NCBI RefSeq assembly: GCF_000974985.2
Contig: NZ_LAVA02000015.1
Location: forward strand, 62,001-126,000
Reading direction: 5' to 3'
DNA: 64,000 nt
Origin: Streptomyces mangrovisoli
Lineage (GTDB): Bacteria; Actinomycetota; Actinomycetes; Streptomycetales; Streptomycetaceae
Part shown: one piece after another, positions 42,007 through 50,705 of the stretch
How positions within the stretch are numbered: position 1 is the first letter of the stretch
Layout: each line of letters begins with the position of its first letter
The notes under the pieces: model-generated
What the model saw: only the letters and a program-made list of their open reading frames with translations
Database searches by the model: none
Told to the model about the DNA's origin: nothing
Position numbers and translations under genes: made by a program

Positions 42007-43095
42007 CTAGCGGGCCATCTCCTCCTTGAGGGCCGCGACGAACGCGTCCACGTCCTCCTCGGTCGTGTCGAACGCGCACATCCAGCGCACGGTGCCCGCG
42101 GCCTCGTCCCAGAAGTAGAAGCGGAAGCGCTTCTGCAGGCGCTCGCTCACGTCGTGCGGCAGCCGGGCGAACACGCCGTTGGCCTGCACGGGGTAGAGGA
42201 TCTCCACGCCGTGGACGGCACGCACGCCCTCCGCGAGCCGCTGGGCCATCTCGTTGGCGTGGCGGGCGTTGCGCAGCCAGAGGTCCTTGGCGAGCAGCGC
42301 CTCCAGCTGTACGGAGACGAAGCGCATCTTGGAGGCCAGCTGCATGGACAGCTTGCGCAGGTGCTTCATGTGCCGAACGGCGTCCTGGTTGATCACCACG
42401 ACCGCCTCGCCGAACAGCGCGCCGTTCTTGGTACCGCCGAGGGAGAGGATGTCGACGCCGACCGCGTTGGTGAACGTGCGCATCGGCACGTTCAGCGAGG
42501 CCGCCGCGTTGGCTATCCGGGAGCCGTCCAGGTGCACCGTCATGCCGTGCGCGTGGGCGTGGTCGCAGATCGCGCGGATCTCGTCCGGCGTGTAGAGGGT
42601 GCCGAGCTCGGTGCTCTGGGTGATCGAGACGACCTGCGGCATCGCGCGGTGCTCGTCGTCCCAGCCGTACGCCTGCTTGTCGATCAGCTCGGGCGTGAGC
42701 TTGCCGTCCGGCGTGGGCACGGTGAGCAGCTTGAGGCCGCCCATGCGCTCGGGCGCGCCGCCCTCGTCGACGTTGATGTGCGCGCTCTCCGCGCAGATCA
42801 CCGCGCCCCAGCGGTCGGTGACCGCCTGGAGCGCGACGACGTTGGCGCCGGTGCCGTTGAAGACCGGGAAGGCCTCCGCCGTGGCGCCGAAGTGGCCGCG
42901 GACGATTCCCTGGAGGTTGTCCGTGTAGTCGTCCTCGCCGTACGCGACCTGGTGCCCCCCGTTGGCGACGGCCAGGGCGGCCATCACCTCCGGGTGGGCA
43001 CCGGCGTAGTTGTCGCTGGCGAAACCGCGGACCTCGGGGTCGTGATGACGACGCGCGTCGGTCTTCGGGGGGTTCACGGCTTCTCGGTCAGCCAC
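42007..43095 (-). CDS. Threonine-aldolase-family PLP-dependent lyase
   Basis: A 362-aa fold-type I PLP enzyme of the low-specificity L-threonine aldolase (beta-eliminating lyase) family. It shows RGFASDNYAGAHPEVMAAL, the substrate-loop YGEDDYT, NGTGANVVALQAVT, INVDEGGAPE, the PLP Asp in VHLDGSRIANAA, and the Schiff-base Lys in LGGTKNGALFGEAVV. It cleaves threonine or other beta-hydroxy amino acids to glycine and an aldehyde. It starts with GTG 22 nt inside the SDR gene, third in an operon with DUF6421 and the SDR, and may act on a metabolite from that pathway. Confidence 0.92.
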   Translation of the reverse strand: MADREAVNPPKTDARRHHDPEVRGFASDNYAGAHPEVMAALAVANGGHQVAYGEDDYTDNLQGIVRGHFGATAEAFPVFNGTGANVVALQAVTDRWGAVICAESAHINVDEGGAPERMGGLKLLTVPTPDGKLTPELIDKQAYGWDDEHRAMPQVVSITQSTELGTLYTPDEIRAICDHAHAHGMTVHLDGSRIANAAASLNVPMRTFTNAVGVDILSLGGTKNGALFGEAVVVINQDAVRHMKHLRKLSMQLASKMRFVSVQLEALLAKDLWLRNARHANEMAQRLAEGVRAVHGVEILYPVQANGVFARLPHDVSERLQKRFRFYFWDEAAGTVRWMCAFDTTEEDVDAFVAALKEEMAR

Positions 43096-43820
43096 AGACG
43101 GTTTCCGTTCACTTCGGCGGCGGGCCTGCTCCAGACACCGACGACGGCCTCGGCCAGGTCCGTGACGTCCGTGAAGCCCGCGAACTTCGCGTTGGGTCGC
43201 TCGGCGCGCATGGCGTCGTGCACCAGCGCCTTCACCACCAGGATGGCAGCCGCCGAGGTGATGCCCTGCTCACCCCCCGCCTTGCGGAAGGCGTCGGCCA
43301 TCGCGAGCGTCCACGCCTCGGCGGCGGCCTTGGCGGCGGAGTAGGCCGCGTTGCCGGCGGTCGGCTTCGTCGCTCCCGCCGCGCTGATCAGCACGTAGCG
43401 GCCGCGGTCGCTGCGCTGAAGCCCCTCGTGGAAGGCGAGCGAGGTGTGCTGTACGGTACGGATGAGCAGCTTCTCCAGCAGGTCCCAGTCCGCGAGGTCG
43501 GTCTCGGCGAAGGACGCGCTGCCGCGCCAGCCGCCGACCAGGTGGACGACGCCGTCGACGCGCCCGTGGTCCTTCTCGATGCGCGCGGCCCACTCGCGGG
43601 TGGAGCCGAGGTCGAGCAGGTCGACCGTCTCGCCGGTGACGGTGGCACCGCCGCCCGCGTAACGGGCCGCGTCCACCGCCTCGGCGAGCCGCTCGGGATT
43701 GTTGTCCGAGCCGACGACGACCGCGCCGGCCTCGGCGAGCCGGATCAGCGCCGCGCGGCCCGCGGGCCCGCCCGCGCCGGCCACCGCGATCACCGCACCG
43801 CTGAGAGCCCCGTTCCCCAT
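43074..43820 (-). CDS. Short-chain dehydrogenase/reductase
   Basis: A 248-aa classical SDR. The cofactor motif is AVIAVAGAGGPAGRAAL (a TGxxxGxG variant with AGAGGPAG), with VHLVGGWRGS, the catalytic Ser in VLISAAGATKP, and YSAAK with the Tyr and Lys. The start at ATG 43820 is favoured by AGGAGGCGAGG directly upstream; an alternative GTG at 43862 would overlap the DUF6421 stop by 4 nt. It is the middle gene of the DUF6421-SDR-PLP operon. NAD(P) specificity and substrate are unclear. Confidence 0.9.
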   Translation of the reverse strand: MGNGALSGAVIAVAGAGGPAGRAALIRLAEAGAVVVGSDNNPERLAEAVDAARYAGGGATVTGETVDLLDLGSTREWAARIEKDHGRVDGVVHLVGGWRGSASFAETDLADWDLLEKLLIRTVQHTSLAFHEGLQRSDRGRYVLISAAGATKPTAGNAAYSAAKAAAEAWTLAMADAFRKAGGEQGITSAAAILVVKALVHDAMRAERPNAKFAGFTDVTDLAEAVVGVWSRPAAEVNGNRLWLTEKP

Positions 43821-43858
43821 GATCCTCGCCTCCTGAGCAGTGTTCCGGACGCGGTCGC

Positions 43859-45256
43859 TCACGCGGCGACCCGCTCGGCGCTGTCCGCCGTGATGCCCTT
43901 CGCGGAGGCGATCACGTTCTTCAGCTTCTTGGACAGGGCCTCATAGAACATGCTCAGCGGAAACTCGTCGGGAAGCACGTCATCGACGAGCTTGCGCGGC
44001 GGCTGCGTCAGGTCGAGGGCGTCGGGGCCCTTGGCCCACTTCGAGCCGGGGTGCGGCGAGAGGTAGGTGGAGACCAGCTCGTAGCCGGCGAACCAGTGCA
44101 CGAGCTTCGGGCGGTCGATGCCGTCCCGGTACAGCTTCTCGATCTCGGCGCACAGCTGGTTGGTGACCTGCGGCGCCCGCTCCCAGTCGATGCGCAGCCG
44201 GTTGTCGGTCCAGCGCACGACGTCGTGCTTGTGCAGATAGGCGAAGAGCAGCTGACCGCCGACGCCGTCGTAGTTGCGCACGCGCTCGCCGGTGACCGGG
44301 AAGCGGAACATGCGGTCGAACAGCACCGCGTACTGCACGTCACGGGCCTGCGGGACGCCCTCGGCGTCGAGCTTCACGGCCTCCTTGAAGGCGGTGAGGT
44401 CGCAGCGCAGCTCCTCCAGGCCGTACATCCAGAACGGCTGGCGCTGCTTGATCATGAAGGGGTCGAAGGGCAGGTCGCCGTGGCTGTGGGTGCGGTCGTG
44501 GACCATGTCCCACAGGACGAACGCCTCTTCGCAGCGCTTCTGGTCGTGGACCATCGCGGCGATGTCCTCGGGCAGCTCCATGCCCAGCAGGGAGACGGCC
44601 GCGTCGGTGACCCGGCGGAAGCGGGCGGCCTCGCGGTCGCAGAAGATGCCGCCCCAGGAGAAACGTTCCGGCGCCTCGCGCACGGCGATGGTCTCCGGGA
44701 AGAGGACGGCGGAGTTGGTGTCGTAGCCCGCGGTGAAGTCCTCGAACGTGATGCCGCAGAACAGCGGGTTGTCGTACCGGGTCGCCTCCAGCTCGGCCAG
44801 CCACTCGGGCCACACCATGCGCAGCACGACCGCTTCGAAGTTGCGGTCCGGGTTGCCGTTCTGCGTGTACATCGGGAAGACGACCAGGTGCTGGAGGCCG
44901 TCCACACGGTTCGCGGCGGGCTGGAAGGCGAGCAGCGAGTCCAGGAAGTCGGGCACCTGGAAGCCGCCCTCGGCCCAGCGGCGCAGGTCCGCCACGAGGG
45001 CCTCGTGGTAGGCGGCGTCGTGCGGGAGCAGGTCGGACAGCCGCTCGACGGCGTCGATGACGCGCAGCACGGCACGCTCGGCATCGGCGCGCTCGGGGGC
45101 CGTCTCGGCCTCGAAGTCGATCGACCCGTCCTTCGACTGCCATGGCCGGATCTGCTCCACGGCATCCTTGAGCACGGGCCATGCCGGGTGCTCCACCACC
45201 CTGGCCACCGGAGGAACCTTCTCCTCCGAACCCACCTGCACAAGAATTTCCGTCAT
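43859..45256 (-). CDS. DUF6421-family protein
   Basis: A 465-aa uncharacterised protein, conserved in Streptomyces and other actinomycetes as DUF6421. It is soluble and acidic, with no signal peptide or helix. The middle contains VLWDMVHDRTHSHGDLPFDPFMIKQRQP (seen in pieces), where the HDRTHSHGD cluster of His and Asp resembles a metal-binding site; CGITFEDFTAGYDTN and RYDNPLFCG are also striking. It is the first gene of an operon with an SDR and a threonine-aldolase-like enzyme, so an enzymatic role on a hydroxy-amino acid or similar substrate is plausible, but that is inference. Confidence 0.85.
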   Translation of the reverse strand: MTEILVQVGSEEKVPPVARVVEHPAWPVLKDAVEQIRPWQSKDGSIDFEAETAPERADAERAVLRVIDAVERLSDLLPHDAAYHEALVADLRRWAEGGFQVPDFLDSLLAFQPAANRVDGLQHLVVFPMYTQNGNPDRNFEAVVLRMVWPEWLAELEATRYDNPLFCGITFEDFTAGYDTNSAVLFPETIAVREAPERFSWGGIFCDREAARFRRVTDAAVSLLGMELPEDIAAMVHDQKRCEEAFVLWDMVHDRTHSHGDLPFDPFMIKQRQPFWMYGLEELRCDLTAFKEAVKLDAEGVPQARDVQYAVLFDRMFRFPVTGERVRNYDGVGGQLLFAYLHKHDVVRWTDNRLRIDWERAPQVTNQLCAEIEKLYRDGIDRPKLVHWFAGYELVSTYLSPHPGSKWAKGPDALDLTQPPRKLVDDVLPDEFPLSMFYEALSKKLKNVIASAKGITADSAERVAA

Positions 45257-45667
45257 GTCCCATCCTCCACAGGAGAACCTCGCGTATGGACACCGTATGC
45301 GTTCGAGGTTCCTCCCAGCAAGAGCATGACCAGGAAATCATTCTGTACACCCCCTAGGTCACCGCGATTTTTCCTGTTCGACCGTGGGGCGACGATTGGT
45401 TCCGTCGGAACGGGGTACTACGGAGCGGCGGCCGGAAGCGACGGCGGGGACCGTTCGTCAACGTGGCGGCAGACACGCCCACTCCCGGGTGACGGCCATG
45501 GGTGTTTCGGCCAGCGCCGCACCGGACGTCACCCTGATACCCCGTGTACGTACGGGTTCATCGGGCAATCTGGCCATTAGGCTGCGGCCCTGCCGCGAGG
45601 ACGACGACGTCCGTTCCGTCGGGTTCCCCGCGTGCCCGAGCCGCCGTCGACGGAAGCGAGTCGAACC
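45257..45667. other. 411-bp divergent intergenic region (DUF6421 operon / GDPD)
   Basis: It holds the 5' leader hairpin of the DUF6421 message (45275-45311), a probable DUF6421 promoter near 45340 (TACAGA on the minus strand), a short dyad CCCGT-N6-ACGGG (45541-45556), and a -10-like TAGGCT (45578-45583) for the GDPD gene. No conserved ORF is visible in it. Confidence 0.55.
45275..45311 (-). promoter_or_regulatory. 5' leader hairpin before the DUF6421 gene
   Basis: GAACCTCG (45275-45282) and CGAGGTTC (45304-45311) pair perfectly, and inside them gcgtatgg/ccgtatgc can pair with two G-U wobbles, leaving a small bulge. The structure ends right before the GGAGGA ribosome site of the DUF6421 gene, so it could gate translation. 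No known riboswitch class is recognised. Confidence 0.5.
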
Positions 45668-46351
45668 TTGAACTTCCTCACCATCGGTCACCGCGGAGTG
45701 ATGGGTGTCGAGCCCGAGAACACCCTCCGTTCCTTCGTCGCCGCCCAGCAGGCCGGCCTCGATCTCATCGAACTCGATCTGCATCTGAGCAAGGACGGCG
45801 CGCTCGTCGTCATGCACGACGCCGACGTGGACCGCACGACCGACGGCAGCGGGCCGATCGCCGACAAGACGCTCTCGGAGCTGCGCGCCCTGGACGCGGG
45901 CCGCGGCGAGCGGGTGCCGGTCTTCGAGGAGGTCCTGGACGCGGTGCGGGCGCCGTTGCAGGCCGAGATCAAGGACGTGGCCGCGGCGCGGGCGCTGGCC
46001 GACGTGATGCTGAAGCGCGATCTGGTGGGACGGGTGGAGGTGTCGTCGTTCCACGACGAGGCGATCGCCGAGATCTCCCGGCTCGTGCCCGGCGTGCGCA
46101 CCGCGCTCATCGGCAGCCGCTACGGCACCGACATCGTGGGGCGCGCGACCGAGGCCGGCGCCGCCACCCTGTGCCTCAACATCCGCCGGCTGACCGTCGA
46201 GGTCGTCGAGCACGCCCGCAAGGCCGATCTGAAGGTCATCGGCTGGGTCGTGAACACCCAGGACCACCTGCGGCTGGTGCGCGCGCTCGGCCTGGACGGG
46301 GCGACGACCGACTATCCGGAGATCAAGCGGACGGCCCGCTTCACGGCGTGA
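45668..46351 (+). CDS. Glycerophosphodiester phosphodiesterase family protein
   Basis: A 227-aa GDPD TIM barrel. It has the GHRGVMGVEPENTLRSF catalytic His/metal motif (residues about 7-23), ELDLHLSKDGALVVMHDADVDRTTDG with the second catalytic His and metal Glu/Asp, and AEIKD. It hydrolyses glycerophosphodiesters to glycerol-3-phosphate and an alcohol. There is no signal peptide, so it is cytoplasmic. The TTG at 45668 gives the usual N-terminus (MNFLTIGHRG) and follows a weak GGAAGCGAG; a GTG at 45632 is the alternative. Confidence 0.92.
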   Translation: MNFLTIGHRGVMGVEPENTLRSFVAAQQAGLDLIELDLHLSKDGALVVMHDADVDRTTDGSGPIADKTLSELRALDAGRGERVPVFEEVLDAVRAPLQAEIKDVAAARALADVMLKRDLVGRVEVSSFHDEAIAEISRLVPGVRTALIGSRYGTDIVGRATEAGAATLCLNIRRLTVEVVEHARKADLKVIGWVVNTQDHLRLVRALGLDGATTDYPEIKRTARFTA

Positions 46352-46465
46352 GCGGCGCGGGCCGCGAGCGGTACGGGCCGTGAGAAGCGCGGGCCGTCAG
46401 AAGCGCGGCCCGTGAACAGTGCGGCCCGTCAACAGTGCGGACCGTGAGCGACTCGGGCGCGCCGG

Positions 46466-47002
46466 TCAGCCGAGCTCCTTGACCAGCAGCTCGAACTCCA
46501 GGTCGTCGCGCTGCGGGATGCCGAAGCGCTCGTCGCCGTACGGGAAGGGGCTCGTCCGTCCCGTACGGCGGTAGCCGCGCCGCTCGTACCAGGCGATCAG
46601 GTCCTCGCGCACGGAGATCACGGTCATGTGCATCTCGCGCACGCCCCACACCGCGCGGGCCTGCCGCTCGGCCTCGGCGATGATCACCTTGCCGAGGCCG
46701 CCGCCCTGGAGCGCGGGGCTGACCGCGAACATGCCGAAGTAGGCGTGGTCACCCCGGTGCTCGAGCTGGCAGCAGGCGACCACCCGGCCCTCGCGCTCGA
46801 CCGTGAGCAACCGGCTGTCGGGCGACTTGACGACCTGGAGCACGCCCTCGGGGTCGGTGCGCTGTCCCTGGAGGATGTCCGCCTCGGTGGTCCAGCCGGC
46901 CCGGCTCGCGTCGCCGCGGTACGCCGACTCGATCAGCGCGACCAGGGCGTCCACATCGGCGTCGGTGGCGTCGCGGAAGGTCAGTCCGGTGGCGGTGTCC
47001 AT
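46466..47002 (-). CDS. GNAT-family N-acetyltransferase
   Basis: A 178-aa GCN5-related acetyltransferase. The N-terminal FRDATDADVDALVALIESAYRG is followed by the central strands VVACCQLEH, FGMFAVSP, and the acetyl-CoA loop QGGGLGKVIIAEAERQA, then the C-terminal AWYERRGYRRTGRTSPFPYGD motif. The acceptor is unknown. It is divergent from a VOC protein gene with 71 bp between. Before its 3' end, 46352-46450 is a degenerate repeat of about 18-20 bp (ggcccgt, agtgcgg). Confidence 0.92.
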   Translation of the reverse strand: MDTATGLTFRDATDADVDALVALIESAYRGDASRAGWTTEADILQGQRTDPEGVLQVVKSPDSRLLTVEREGRVVACCQLEHRGDHAYFGMFAVSPALQGGGLGKVIIAEAERQARAVWGVREMHMTVISVREDLIAWYERRGYRRTGRTSPFPYGDERFGIPQRDDLEFELLVKELG

Positions 47003-47073
47003 GAGGGGTGTCTCTCCGATCTGTGGCGCGGCCCGGCAGGGATGAGGGTAACGCTCCCCTAGGCTCCGGCTGC

Positions 47074-47469
47074 ATGGTGCATGTACTGAGCAGCCGGACC
47101 TTGTTGCGTCCCGCCGACCCCGAGCGCTCCCGCGCGTTCTACGGCGGGCAGCTGGGGCTCACCGTCTACCGCGAGTTCGGCACGGGGCCCGAGCGGGGCA
47201 CGGTCTACTTCCTGGGCGGCGGGTTCCTGGAGGTCTCGGGCCGCGCGGACGCGCCGCCGAGCTCGCCGTCCGTGCGGCTGTGGCTCCAGGTGGCGGACGC
47301 CGCCGCGGCCCACGAGGAGCTGCGCGCGAAGGGCGTGGAGATCGTCCGCCCGCCGGTGCGGGAGCCGTGGGGGCTGATCGAGATGTGGCTGGCGGACCCG
47401 GACGGCACACCGATCGTGGTGGTGGAGGTGCCGGCGGACCATCCGCTGCGGTACCGGGCGGGGATCTGA
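47074..47469 (+). CDS. VOC-family (glyoxalase/bleomycin resistance-like) protein
   Basis: A 131-aa protein of the vicinal-oxygen-chelate fold with two beta-alpha-beta-beta-beta units: RTLLRPADPERSRAFYGGQLGL, then VYFLGGGFLEVSGR, and VRLWLQVADAAAAHEELRAKGVEI with WGLIEMWLADPDGTPIVVVEVP. The metal-ligand positions (His/Glu) are only partly visible, so the catalytic class is uncertain. The ATG at 47074 follows a TAGGCT -10 (47060-47065) by 8 nt, giving a leaderless message. Past its stop are short tandem repeats (cgtagcccct and gcggcccct). Confidence 0.88.
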   Translation: MVHVLSSRTLLRPADPERSRAFYGGQLGLTVYREFGTGPERGTVYFLGGGFLEVSGRADAPPSSPSVRLWLQVADAAAAHEELRAKGVEIVRPPVREPWGLIEMWLADPDGTPIVVVEVPADHPLRYRAGI

Positions 47470-47587
47470 GGCGGCAGGCTCCGTACCTCGTAGCCCCTCG
47501 TAGCCCCTCGTAGCCCCTCGCGCCCCCGCCTGCGGCCCCTGCGGCCCCTGCGGCGAGCGGGCCCGTAATACGCCTTGGCGGACTCGG

Positions 47588-48145
47588 CTACGCCCGCAAC
47601 CCCCCGAGCCGGCCCTCCAGGCGGCCGAGGAGCTCGGCGAGGAGGCCGGCCAGCTCGCCCTGGCCCTCGGGGGCCAGCACCGACAGCACGGACGTCTCGT
47701 AGGCGAGCTGCTCCGGGAGGACCCCGTCGACCAGGGCTCGGCCGGAGTCGGTGAGCCGGACGTGGGCCACGCGCCGGTCGCGCGGATCGCCGCGGCGCTC
47801 CACCAGGCCCCGCTCGGTCAGCGTCTTCAGGCGCTTGGTGACCGCGGCCCCGGAGGAGAAGGTCTCCCGGGCCAGTTCGCTCGGGGTCAGCTCGTGACCG
47901 GTGCGGCGCAACGCGCCCAGCAGGTCGAACTCCGGGCGGCTGAGCCCGGCGCGGCGCAGCGGCGCGTCCTCGGCCTGCTGGAGCAGGGCCGCACAGCGGT
48001 TGACCCGGCCGATGATCTCCATCGGCGCGGTGTCCAGGTCGGGGTGCACGGCCCGCCACTGCCGGACGACCCCCGCCACCGTGTCGCCCGTCGTCGCGTC
48101 GGGGGTGGCGCCCCCGGTGGCCGGCCGTCCGTTCCCTGCCGTCAT
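47588..48145 (-). CDS. MarR-family transcriptional regulator
   Basis: A 185-aa winged-helix regulator: residues about 40-160 hold the MarR fold with LSRPEFDLLGALRRTGHELTPSELARETFSSGAAVTKRLKTL (in pieces) and the wing DPRDRRVAHVRLTDSGRALV. The ATG at 48145 overlaps the stop of the upstream FUSC-type transporter gene by 4 nt, so both are made from the same transcript. It probably represses that operon and binds the exporter's substrate. Confidence 0.93.
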   Translation of the reverse strand: MTAGNGRPATGGATPDATTGDTVAGVVRQWRAVHPDLDTAPMEIIGRVNRCAALLQQAEDAPLRRAGLSRPEFDLLGALRRTGHELTPSELARETFSSGAAVTKRLKTLTERGLVERRGDPRDRRVAHVRLTDSGRALVDGVLPEQLAYETSVLSVLAPEGQGELAGLLAELLGRLEGRLGGLRA

Positions 48146-49824
48146 GGCCGTACGCCCTCCGTTCTCGTCGCTCCGGCCGCCGGGGAGCACAGTCCCTGGC
48201 GCCGTACCGTAGCGGCGAGCGTACGGTGTCCCGACTGCTCGGCGAGCACGACCCTCTCGTGGGGCAGGGCGCGCTGCCACCACTCGCCGGACGCGGCGTC
48301 GGCCGTGGCGCGCAGATCGGCGAGCGCGGTGGCGAGCGCGCGGTGGGCGGCGGCGAGGGCGGCCGGGGACGGCGCGGGCTCGGCGAGCAGCCGGGCGGTG
48401 GCCTCGCGGGCCCGGTCGGCGGCGGTGAGCGCGTGGCCGATGCGGTCGCCCGCACGCCGGTTGGTGACGGCGATCGCGGCGAGGATCCCGACGAGGGCGC
48501 CGACGAACGTGTCGAGGACGCGCTCGGTGATCAGCTCGCCGGGGTCCTGGACGTGCGCGAACTCGGTGATGAGCAGCGCCATGGGGGTCACGCAGACGCT
48601 GCCGAGCCAGTAGTTGCGGCCGACCAGCGCCTCCGCGCCGAAGTTGAGGGCGACGCAGAAAAGCACGAGGAGCAGCGCGTGCAGGTGGGCGACCGGCGCG
48701 ATCACGGCGAAGACGAGGACGCCGAGGAGGTTGCCGACGACCCGCTGGACGCCGCGGTTCCAGGTGAGGGTGACGTTGGCCTGGTAGAGCGAGGCGGCGG
48801 TGACCAGCGCCCAGTAGGGACGGCCGACGCCGAGCGCGAGGGAGACGTATCCGGCGAGGGCGCAGCCCAGCAGCGTACGGACGGCGATCGGGGCGACCGC
48901 GCCGAGCCGGGCCCGCAGCGGGCTCGCGGGCCGGGCGAGTTCGGCGTCCACGCCGAGGAGTTCGGCCGCCGACTCGGGCAGGTCGGCGACGTCCGGGACG
49001 GGGCCGGTGCCGACCAGTTCGCGGGCCCAGCGGCGCAGCAGTGCGGGGTCGGTGTCGGCGGGGGCGGCGAGGGCGACCTCGGCGCGGACGACGAGTCGTT
49101 CGAGGGCGCGGCGGGTGCGTGCGGAGCGGGTGCCGGTGGACAGCAGGGTCTGCCAGGCGGCCTGGACGGCGGCGGCCGCGGCGGCGCGGGTGCGGGCGTG
49201 GTCGGCGCCGGTGGGGTGGGTGTCCGCGTGGGCCGCGGCGGTGTTCAGCGCGTGGGCGGTGGCCCGGCGCTCGGGGCCGTGCGGCCGCAGCAGTCCGGGC
49301 GCCATGCCGACCAGCCAGGCCCAGCCGCCCGTCGCGAGGGCGAGCAGGAGATGGCCGGGGACCTGCCCGAGGCTCTGCGGGACGAACAGGGCGGCGGAGC
49401 TGATGAAGGTGAGGACGACGTTCCCGGGCGGCCCGAGCCGCGTGGCGTCGCACAGCGCCTTGTGCGCGGCGGCGAGCAGGGCTCCTACGGCGACCAGGAC
49501 GGCGGCGTTGGTGGTGAGCGAGGCGGCCACGAGGGCCACGGCGAGCCCGCCGACCATGCCGGCCACCACTCGGGCCAGGGTCCGGGCGCGGGCGGCGTAG
49601 GGGCGCTGGTGGGCGTAGAGGGCGCACAGCGATCCGGCCATCGTGTACATGGCCAGGTCCAGGCGGCCGAGCGCGACCAGGGCCAGGTTGGGCGGGGCGA
49701 CCGAGGCGACGACGCTCAGCGCGGGCTTGAACCAGATGTCGGAGGGCCGGCCGAGGCGCAGCGCGCCGATCAGCGGAAGGCGTCGGACGAGCGGGGCGGC
49801 TGGGGTACGGGTCGGTCTGCTCAC
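48142..49824 (-). CDS. FUSC-family (aromatic acid exporter-like) membrane protein
   Basis: A 560-aa membrane protein with two clusters of about five to six helices separated by a soluble domain, the pattern of FUSC/YccS/AaeB-type exporters. The N-terminal cluster covers residues about 30-195, the second about 320-440; the segment TLLGCALAGYVSLALGVGRPYWALVTAASLYQAN is characteristic. The C-terminal part is soluble and helical. It leads an operon with a MarR regulator, and a perfect dyad sits in its promoter. Export of an aromatic or phenolic compound is a reasonable inference. Confidence 0.9.
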   Translation of the reverse strand: MSRPTRTPAAPLVRRLPLIGALRLGRPSDIWFKPALSVVASVAPPNLALVALGRLDLAMYTMAGSLCALYAHQRPYAARARTLARVVAGMVGGLAVALVAASLTTNAAVLVAVGALLAAAHKALCDATRLGPPGNVVLTFISSAALFVPQSLGQVPGHLLLALATGGWAWLVGMAPGLLRPHGPERRATAHALNTAAAHADTHPTGADHARTRAAAAAAVQAAWQTLLSTGTRSARTRRALERLVVRAEVALAAPADTDPALLRRWARELVGTGPVPDVADLPESAAELLGVDAELARPASPLRARLGAVAPIAVRTLLGCALAGYVSLALGVGRPYWALVTAASLYQANVTLTWNRGVQRVVGNLLGVLVFAVIAPVAHLHALLLVLFCVALNFGAEALVGRNYWLGSVCVTPMALLITEFAHVQDPGELITERVLDTFVGALVGILAAIAVTNRRAGDRIGHALTAADRAREATARLLAEPAPSPAALAAAHRALATALADLRATADAASGEWWQRALPHERVVLAEQSGHRTLAATVRRQGLCSPAAGATRTEGVRP

Positions 49825-49845
49825 CCGAACAATATTAGCAGGTGT

Positions 49846-49857
49846 TTTACTCGTAAA
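49846..49857. promoter_or_regulatory. MarR-type operator upstream of the FUSC-MarR operon
   Basis: TTTAC-TC-GTAAA (49846-49857) is a perfect 5-bp-arm dyad 22 bp upstream of the FUSC start. A TAATAT -10-like hexamer (minus strand, in aatattag at 49831-49838) follows. The whole stretch 49826-49866 is AT-rich against the background, as expected for a MarR-controlled promoter. Confidence 0.65.
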
Positions 49858-49998
49858 TCATAAGCATCCTGTGGGCCGCCTCACCCCGTCCGTCACCTGT
49901 CGTGCTCCGCCGCATGCTCCCCGCGTACACCCTTGCGCTTGCGTGCGCGCCGCATGTCACGGGCAGACCGTCCTCGACCGTCGAGCGGGGAGGTACGC

Positions 49999-50592
49999 GT
50001 GCACGGACCGGCTTCGCCCGGCTGGCTGCTCGTCGCGCTGTGTGCGGCGACCGGCGCCTACTGCCTGCTGCGGATGCGCAGCTCCGTCGAGGACCAGCGC
50101 CGCTCCGCGGGCGGTGAGGCCCTGATGGGCTTCGGCATGGCCGCGATGGCGGTGCCCGCGGCGGTGTACAGCCCGCCCGCGTGGGCGTGGCCCGCCTACG
50201 CGGCGGTGTTCGGCGCCGCGTCGCTGCGGGCGCTGTGGGTGGCGCGCCGGAGCCCGCACCATCTGCACCACCTGGTCGGCACCGTGAGCATGGTCTACAT
50301 GGCGGTCGTGATGGCCCGCTCCCCCGGGCACCACGGCCTGCACGGCGGCACGGGCACACCGCTGGTGACGGGAGCGCTGCTGCTGTACTTCACCGGGTTC
50401 GTACTGCTGTCGGGGATGCGTCTGGTGCCCGCGGCGGCGGTCGCAGGGGGTGGCGGCCCCGCAGGCGGCTCCGGAGGCGAACCCGGTGGCGGCCCCGGAG
50501 GCGCCGCCACCTGGGGCGATCGTCCGGAACTGGCGCGTGCCTGCCGCCTGTCGATGGGGATCGGCATGGTGGCGATGCTGCTGACCCTGTGA
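49999..50592 (+). CDS. DUF5134-family membrane protein
   Basis: A 197-aa polytopic membrane protein. The GTG at 49999 follows GGGGAGG. It has five hydrophobic segments: GWLLVALCAATGAYCLLRM, LMGFGMAAMAVPAAVYSPPAW, a helix near 75-90, LVTGALLLYFTGFVLLSGMRLV, and a C-terminal LSMGIGMVAMLLTL. His-rich elements HHLHHLVG and PGHHGLHGGTG lie in the middle and could bind copper. A Gly/Pro-rich loop precedes the last helix. DUF5134 proteins have no assigned role. The M56 peptidase gene follows 113 bp downstream. Confidence 0.85.
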   Translation: MHGPASPGWLLVALCAATGAYCLLRMRSSVEDQRRSAGGEALMGFGMAAMAVPAAVYSPPAWAWPAYAAVFGAASLRALWVARRSPHHLHHLVGTVSMVYMAVVMARSPGHHGLHGGTGTPLVTGALLLYFTGFVLLSGMRLVPAAAVAGGGGPAGGSGGEPGGGPGGAATWGDRPELARACRLSMGIGMVAMLLTL

Positions 50593-50705
50593 GCCCCGCG
50601 CACCGCGGCGCCGGTCAACGACTCCGCCGTACGCAATCGTTGCTTGCGTCACTTTGCCGCGGCGGCCCGTACCCCAGGCGGGTACACCGCTCTTAGGGTG
50701 CTCCC

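Noticed and set aside
47490..47550. Short repeats cgtagcccct and gcggcccct
   Set aside because: Simple low-copy tandem slippage between convergent genes; no further structure.
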